Positions 6,347 to 9,029 of a DNA stretch of 9,029 nucleotides are shown one piece after another (position 1 is the stretch's first letter; each line of letters opens with the position of its first letter). The DNA comes from UMGS973 sp963609975. Lineage in GTDB: Bacteria; Bacillota; Clostridia; Peptostreptococcales; Anaerovoracaceae. A program made the position numbers and the translations under genes. The notes under the pieces were generated by a model. It was not told where the DNA came from. It did not search any database and saw nothing but the letters and a program-made list of their open reading frames with translations. Location of the stretch: the NCBI GenBank assembly GCA_963609975.1, contig CAVDMD010000096.1, positions 1 to 9,029 on the forward strand. The letters run 5' to 3'.

Positions 6347-6877
6347 ATGGCAGGTAAAGATAAAAAAAACTGGAGATACAGGAACAGACCATATATAGTT
6401 GCATTTGCACTGGCATTTGTGATGACAATGCTTGTGGCGCCCGAAATGATGGAGGGTGATTCCATGGAGCCTGTAATTTCAGACGGGCAGGCGGTGTGTG
6501 TTGTCAAGGAGTCATATTCTGCAAAGAGAGGAGAACCTGACCTTAATGAGGTTATAGTAATGGAAAAGATCTATTCAGAAGAATATGCGGACGACAATAT
6601 CATTGCAAGAGTTGTGGGACTTCCGGGAGATACAATAGAAATCAGAGACGGCAGTCTTTACCGAAACGGCAAGCTGCATGAGGTAAACGGCAGCTCCGAA
6701 TGTCCGGGCGAGTACAGTGTTACATTGGACAAAGACAGCGTGTTTATTCTGGCGGACAACAGAACAGCCAAAAAAACTGCAGACAGCAGAACCATAGGAC
6801 CTGTTCCGATGAAAGAAATCAAAGGCAATGCCAAGCTTATTATATGGCCGCTGGGTGACATAGGAAGGATCAGATAG
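6347..6877 (+). CDS. Signal peptidase I-like protein lacking the catalytic lysine (probable pseudoenzyme)
   Basis: A 176-residue member of peptidase family S26 with a basic N-terminus, a single membrane helix (about residues 15-33) and an extracytoplasmic domain. The nucleophile region is intact: GDSMEPVI with Ser39. The box normally reading IKRVIGLPGD reads IARVVGLPGD, so Ala87 stands where the general-base lysine should be. The downstream box is also altered, ADNR with ADSR instead of GDNR with SIDSR. Loss of that lysine abolishes known type I signal peptidases, so an inactive or repurposed role (substrate binding, regulation of its neighbours) is inferred; an ER-type Ser/His mechanism is not supported by any matching motif. 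The start has AGGAG (6334-6338) 8 nt upstream. Its TAG stop shares one base with the GTG start of the next gene, which implies translational coupling. Confidence 0.88.
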   Translation: MAGKDKKNWRYRNRPYIVAFALAFVMTMLVAPEMMEGDSMEPVISDGQAVCVVKESYSAKRGEPDLNEVIVMEKIYSEEYADDNIIARVVGLPGDTIEIRDGSLYRNGKLHEVNGSSECPGEYSVTLDKDSVFILADNRTAKKTADSRTIGPVPMKEIKGNAKLIIWPLGDIGRIR

Positions 6878-7386
6878 TGAGGGAAATCATCAAGGACGTT
6901 GTTATCGCCGCAATCATAGCGATAATAGTGATACAGTTTGTGAGGCCGACAATAGTTAAAGAAAGCTCCATGGAGGCTACTTTGTTTGAGAACAACTATA
7001 TATTTCTGAACAAGCAGGCATATACATTCGGAGAGCCTGAGAGAGGAGATATAATTGTATTTCATTCCTCCCTTACAAGAGAGGACGGCAGCGAAAAGCT
7101 CCTGATCAAAAGAGTTATAGGGCTTCCGGGAGACACCGTTAAAATATGCGACAACTGTGTATACTTAAACGGAGAGCTTCTTCACGAGGACTACATCAAA
7201 GAGCAGGGTGTGGTACCCGGTGAGCTTGAGGTTACGGTGCCTGAGGGCGAACTGTTTGTGATGGGAGATAACAGGAGAGTCAGTATAGACAGCAGATATG
7301 AGGAGGTCGGCTGTGTTAAAATAGATGATGTGGTCGGCAAGGCGTTTTTCAGATTGTTCCCGTTCAGGGATATAGGCAGATTGTAA
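6877..7386 (+). CDS. lepB: Signal peptidase I, paralog A (with CxxC)
   Basis: A 169-residue type I signal peptidase that removes signal peptides from exported proteins at the outer face of the membrane. One N-terminal membrane helix (about residues 5-22) precedes the active domain. Catalytic Ser31 lies in SSMEATL, with Ala in place of the usual Pro, and the general base Lys78 lies in LLIKRVIGLPGDTV. Boxes VMGDNR and SIDSR are intact. Cys91 and Cys94 form a CDNC motif in the extracytoplasmic part, absent from the next paralog. Translation starts at GTG, overlapping the upstream TAG by one base, with GGAAGG (6863-6868) 8 nt before it. It aligns without gaps to the following gene, with 112 of 169 residues identical, so the two arose by tandem duplication. 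Confidence 0.95.
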   Translation: MREIIKDVVIAAIIAIIVIQFVRPTIVKESSMEATLFENNYIFLNKQAYTFGEPERGDIIVFHSSLTREDGSEKLLIKRVIGLPGDTVKICDNCVYLNGELLHEDYIKEQGVVPGELEVTVPEGELFVMGDNRRVSIDSRYEEVGCVKIDDVVGKAFFRLFPFRDIGRL

Positions 7387-7398
7387 AGAGGTTAACTG

Positions 7399-7908
7399 AT
7401 GAAAGAGATACTGAGAGATATATTAATAGCGGCGGCAATAGCACTTATAGTCATACAGTTTGTAAGACCTGTGGTGGTGCACGAAACATCCATGACGGAC
7501 ACTCTGCAGCCGGGTGATTATCTTCTTATGAACAAGATGATTTACAAAAACCACGAAGCGGAGCGCGGTGACATAGTGGTGCTTCATTCAGAATTAAAAC
7601 AGGACAACGGCAGAGAAAAACTGCTGATAAAAAGAGTCATCGGATTGCCCGGCGACACCGTTTTTATCAGTGATAATTCCGTATATATTAATGGAGAGCT
7701 TTTAGAGGAGGACTATATCAGAGAGCCCGGAGTTGTGCCGGGGGATATCGATATAACCGTACCTGAGGGCGAGTATTTTGTAATGGGTGACAACAGAGGC
7801 AACAGTATAGACAGCAGATCTGAGGAAGTCGGCTGCGTCAGTCATGAGGATCTTGTGGGCAAGGCGTTTTTCAGACTGTTCCCGTTCAAAAATATAGGCA
7901 AGATATAG
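7399..7908 (+). CDS. lepB: Signal peptidase I, paralog B
   Basis: A 169-residue type I signal peptidase with the same layout as the gene before it: a membrane helix at residues 5-22, catalytic Ser31 in TSMTDTL, Lys78 in LLIKRVIGLPGDTV, then VMGDNR and SIDSR. All catalytic elements are present. The positions equivalent to the CxxC of its neighbour are Ser91 and Ser94. Its 3' 45 bases (7858-7902) are nearly the same as 7336-7380 of paralog A, consistent with tandem duplication. AGAGG lies 7 nt before the ATG, 12 bp after the previous stop. Divergence in the substrate-facing N-terminal half (residues 31-70), against strong conservation around Lys78, suggests different substrate preferences. Confidence 0.95.
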   Translation: MKEILRDILIAAAIALIVIQFVRPVVVHETSMTDTLQPGDYLLMNKMIYKNHEAERGDIVVLHSELKQDNGREKLLIKRVIGLPGDTVFISDNSVYINGELLEEDYIREPGVVPGDIDITVPEGEYFVMGDNRGNSIDSRSEEVGCVSHEDLVGKAFFRLFPFKNIGKI

Positions 7909-7917
7909 GGATTTGAG

Positions 7918-8373
7918 ATGAAAAAAAACAAAAAACTTGTAGCAAACAACAAAAAAGCAAGGCATGACTATTTTATTGAAGAAGTCTATGAGGCAGGCAT
8001 TGTGCTTACAGGCACTGAGATTAAATCCATCAGAGCCGGCAGGGTGAGCATCAAAGAAAGCTATGCCAAAATAGAGGACGGAGAGATGATAGTCTACGGC
8101 ATGAATATAAGTCCTTATGAGCAGGGCAACAGGTTTAATGTTGAACCGCTCAGACCAAGGAAGCTGCTTCTTCACAAACAGGAGATACGCAAGCTCATAG
8201 GATATACTACTCTCAAGGGACTTACTATTGTGCCGCTTACAGTGTATATCAATGAGGACGGCAGAGCCAAAATGGAAATCGCTGTTGCACGGGGCAAGAA
8301 GCTTTATGACAAGCGTGATGATATTGCCAGGCGTGACGCGGAGAGAAGAATGGCCAAAGCCGCCAGATATTAA
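7918..8373 (+). CDS. smpB: SsrA-binding protein SmpB
   Basis: A 151-residue partner of tmRNA that carries it to stalled ribosomes and mimics a codon-anticodon helix with its C-terminal tail. Typical SmpB sequence runs from NNKKARHDYFIEEVYEAG through LTGTEIKSIRAGRVSIKE, YGMNISPYEQGN and LLLHKQEIRKLIG. It ends with the basic tail ARGKKLYDKRDDIARRDAERR, which folds in the mRNA channel. Length is normal for the family. It starts 9 bp after the signal peptidase stop with only a modest ribosome binding site (GGGA at 7908-7911), and ends 6 bp before the tmRNA gene, so protein and RNA partners are adjacent and may share a transcript. Confidence 0.98.
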   Translation: MKKNKKLVANNKKARHDYFIEEVYEAGIVLTGTEIKSIRAGRVSIKESYAKIEDGEMIVYGMNISPYEQGNRFNVEPLRPRKLLLHKQEIRKLIGYTTLKGLTIVPLTVYINEDGRAKMEIAVARGKKLYDKRDDIARRDAERRMAKAARY

Positions 8374-8379
8374 TATTAA

Positions 8380-8737
8380 GGGGATGTAAAGGTTTCGACG
8401 GGGGCGTGGAAACCGGATAAGCGAGCCGCAGTTTGTCCAGTCTGCGTTAAAAAGGACACGTTAAATATAAACGCTAAAAATAACAACAATTTCGCATTAG
8501 CAGCGTAGTTCTGCACCGCGTGTCAGCCCATATTTACCTGTAGGTATGGGGTCTGGCATCGACCATACAGGAAAACCCGACAAGTGAGTCCGGCCTTGCC
8601 GGGGAACAACGGACTAGCCGATTTATGAACCTGCTGACGGGTGCCTAAAAAGGCGAAATTCAAATCATCAGCTGCGCTCGGAGAAATTCCTGTGGAAATA
8701 CTTTCGGACGCGGGTTCGACTCCCGCCATCTCCACCA
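8380..8737 (+). ncRNA. ssrA: Transfer-messenger RNA (tmRNA, 10Sa RNA)
   Basis: One-piece tmRNA of about 358 nt. The 5' end GGGGATG (8380-8386) pairs with CATCTCC (8727-8733) as an acceptor stem, followed by A and an encoded CCA (8735-8737). A T arm is present: stem GCGGG/CCCGC (8710-8714, 8722-8726) with loop TTCGACT. The conserved start GTAAAGGTTTCGACGGGGGC is clear. The tag frame begins at GCT (8473-8475) and ends at TAG (8506-8508), encoding AKNNNFALAA, with the ALAA ending recognised by ClpXP-type proteases. With SmpB from the gene just upstream it releases stalled ribosomes and marks the incomplete protein. No separate promoter is convincing in the short gap (TATTAA at 8368-8373 has no -35), so processing from a longer transcript is possible. 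Confidence 0.98.
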
Positions 8738-8746
8738 TAATCTGTT

Positions 8747-8773
8747 GCTCAGAGAGATTTTCTCTGGGCTTTT
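8747..8773 (+). terminator. Intrinsic terminator of ssrA and the upstream run
   Basis: Stem GCTCAGAGA (8747-8755) pairs with TCTCTGGGC (8761-8769), with one G-T wobble, around a 5-nt loop, and TTTT (8770-8773) follows. It begins 10 nt after the tmRNA CCA end. Confidence 0.9.
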
Positions 8774-8935
8774 CAATTTGCGGCAAGAAAGCCTGTAAGC
8801 GTGTAAATTCAAGACATATGGAGTATTGTGATAAACGCATACAAAGCTATACAGACGGCATACTAACCTATATGTTTTGAGGAAAAATGTGAGGAAAACA
8901 GGCTGAAATGTGAGGAGACGGCTCTTTTCATATAT
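8774..8935. other. Non-coding stretch downstream of ssrA with TGAGGA direct repeats
   Basis: No supportable gene was found here; the frames that cross it are shadows of the tmRNA or carry no ribosome binding site. AAATGTGAGGA occurs twice (8885-8895 and 8906-8916), 21 bp apart, and a shorter TGAGGA copy lies at 8878-8883. The 3' ends of tmRNA genes are common integration targets, but no second copy of the tmRNA 3' end is seen in the window. Confidence 0.45.
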
Positions 8936-8977
8936 AAAAAAAGTGGAAATATACGGAATTAAAATTCCTATTTCCAC
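8936..8977 (-). terminator. Leftward intrinsic terminator for a gene beyond the right edge
   Basis: GTGGAAATA (8943-8951) pairs with TATTTCCAC (8969-8977), and inside it GGAAT (8955-8959) pairs with ATTCC (8964-8968), leaving a 3-nt bulge and a TAAA loop. On the minus strand seven T follow (8942-8936). This implies a leftward gene converging on ssrA. One minus-strand frame ends with TGA at 9006-9004 (last residues YISKKAP) and could be its C-terminus, but too little is visible to annotate it. Confidence 0.75.
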
Positions 8978-9029
8978 ATATCGCACACAAGGTGCAATAA
9001 CATTCAAGGTGCTTTCTTTGAAATATACG

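Noticed and set aside
8826..8853. Possible promoter TTGTGA-16-TATACA downstream of ssrA
   Set aside because: Both boxes are poor matches and no plus-strand gene with a ribosome binding site follows before the window ends.
8523..9007. Minus- and plus-strand reading frames over the tmRNA and its downstream region
   Set aside because: They overlap the structured tmRNA; apparent protein patterns such as the RWRESNPRP segment are translations of the tmRNA 3' end, a well-known artefact.

Overview
The window looks like chromosome from a low- to mid-GC Gram-positive anaerobe of the class Clostridia (Bacillota). The signs are strong AGGAGG-type ribosome binding sites, a tmRNA tag ending NNNFALAA, a class II fructose-bisphosphate aldolase of clostridial type, several small signal peptidase I paralogs, and a promoter carrying what look like Spo0A boxes, which would fit a spore-former. 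No insertion sequence, CRISPR array, rRNA or ordinary tRNA was seen. The only mobile-type hint is the 3' end of an Rpn/PD-(D/E)XK nuclease-like gene at the left edge.

Left part (1-2760), plus strand. The tail of the Rpn-like gene ends in a clear intrinsic terminator. A promoter region follows with TGTCGAA and TGACGAA boxes 21 bp apart, the second overlapping the -35 element. It drives a two-gene unit: an MBOAT-family membrane O-acyltransferase (AlgI/PatA-like) and a membrane-anchored SGNH hydrolase-fold protein. Such pairs move acetyl groups across the membrane onto extracellular polysaccharides; the acceptor here is unknown.

Middle part (2733-5188), mixed strands. fba lies on the minus strand, convergent with the SGNH gene across a 10-bp hairpin with a GAAA loop. 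Upstream of fba is a 92-aa gene of unknown function, divergent from an 82-aa helical gene also of unknown function. Then comes a minus-strand pair: a 37-aa single-pass membrane peptide followed by a lipoprotein with a Cache-like sensor domain and no signalling output domain.

Right part (5325-8737), plus strand. This is a compact run: an RluA-family pseudouridine synthase (possibly leaderless), three consecutive signal peptidase I-like genes, smpB, and ssrA (tmRNA). Gaps are 11, -1, 12, 9 and 6 nt. The second and third peptidases are about two-thirds identical, with an intact Ser/Lys dyad. The first keeps the serine but has alanine where the catalytic lysine belongs, so it is probably a pseudoenzyme or a diverged enzyme. 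smpB and ssrA together form the trans-translation ribosome-rescue system. A terminator follows ssrA. The last 250 bases hold direct repeats and a leftward terminator that presumably serves a gene beyond the right edge.

No entirely new defence or mobile system is evident. The most interesting items are the signal peptidase triplet with a dead-looking member fused into the smpB-ssrA run, the probable Spo0A-controlled acyltransferase operon, the peptide/Cache-lipoprotein pair, and the leaderless promoter with a TTG repeat spacer.
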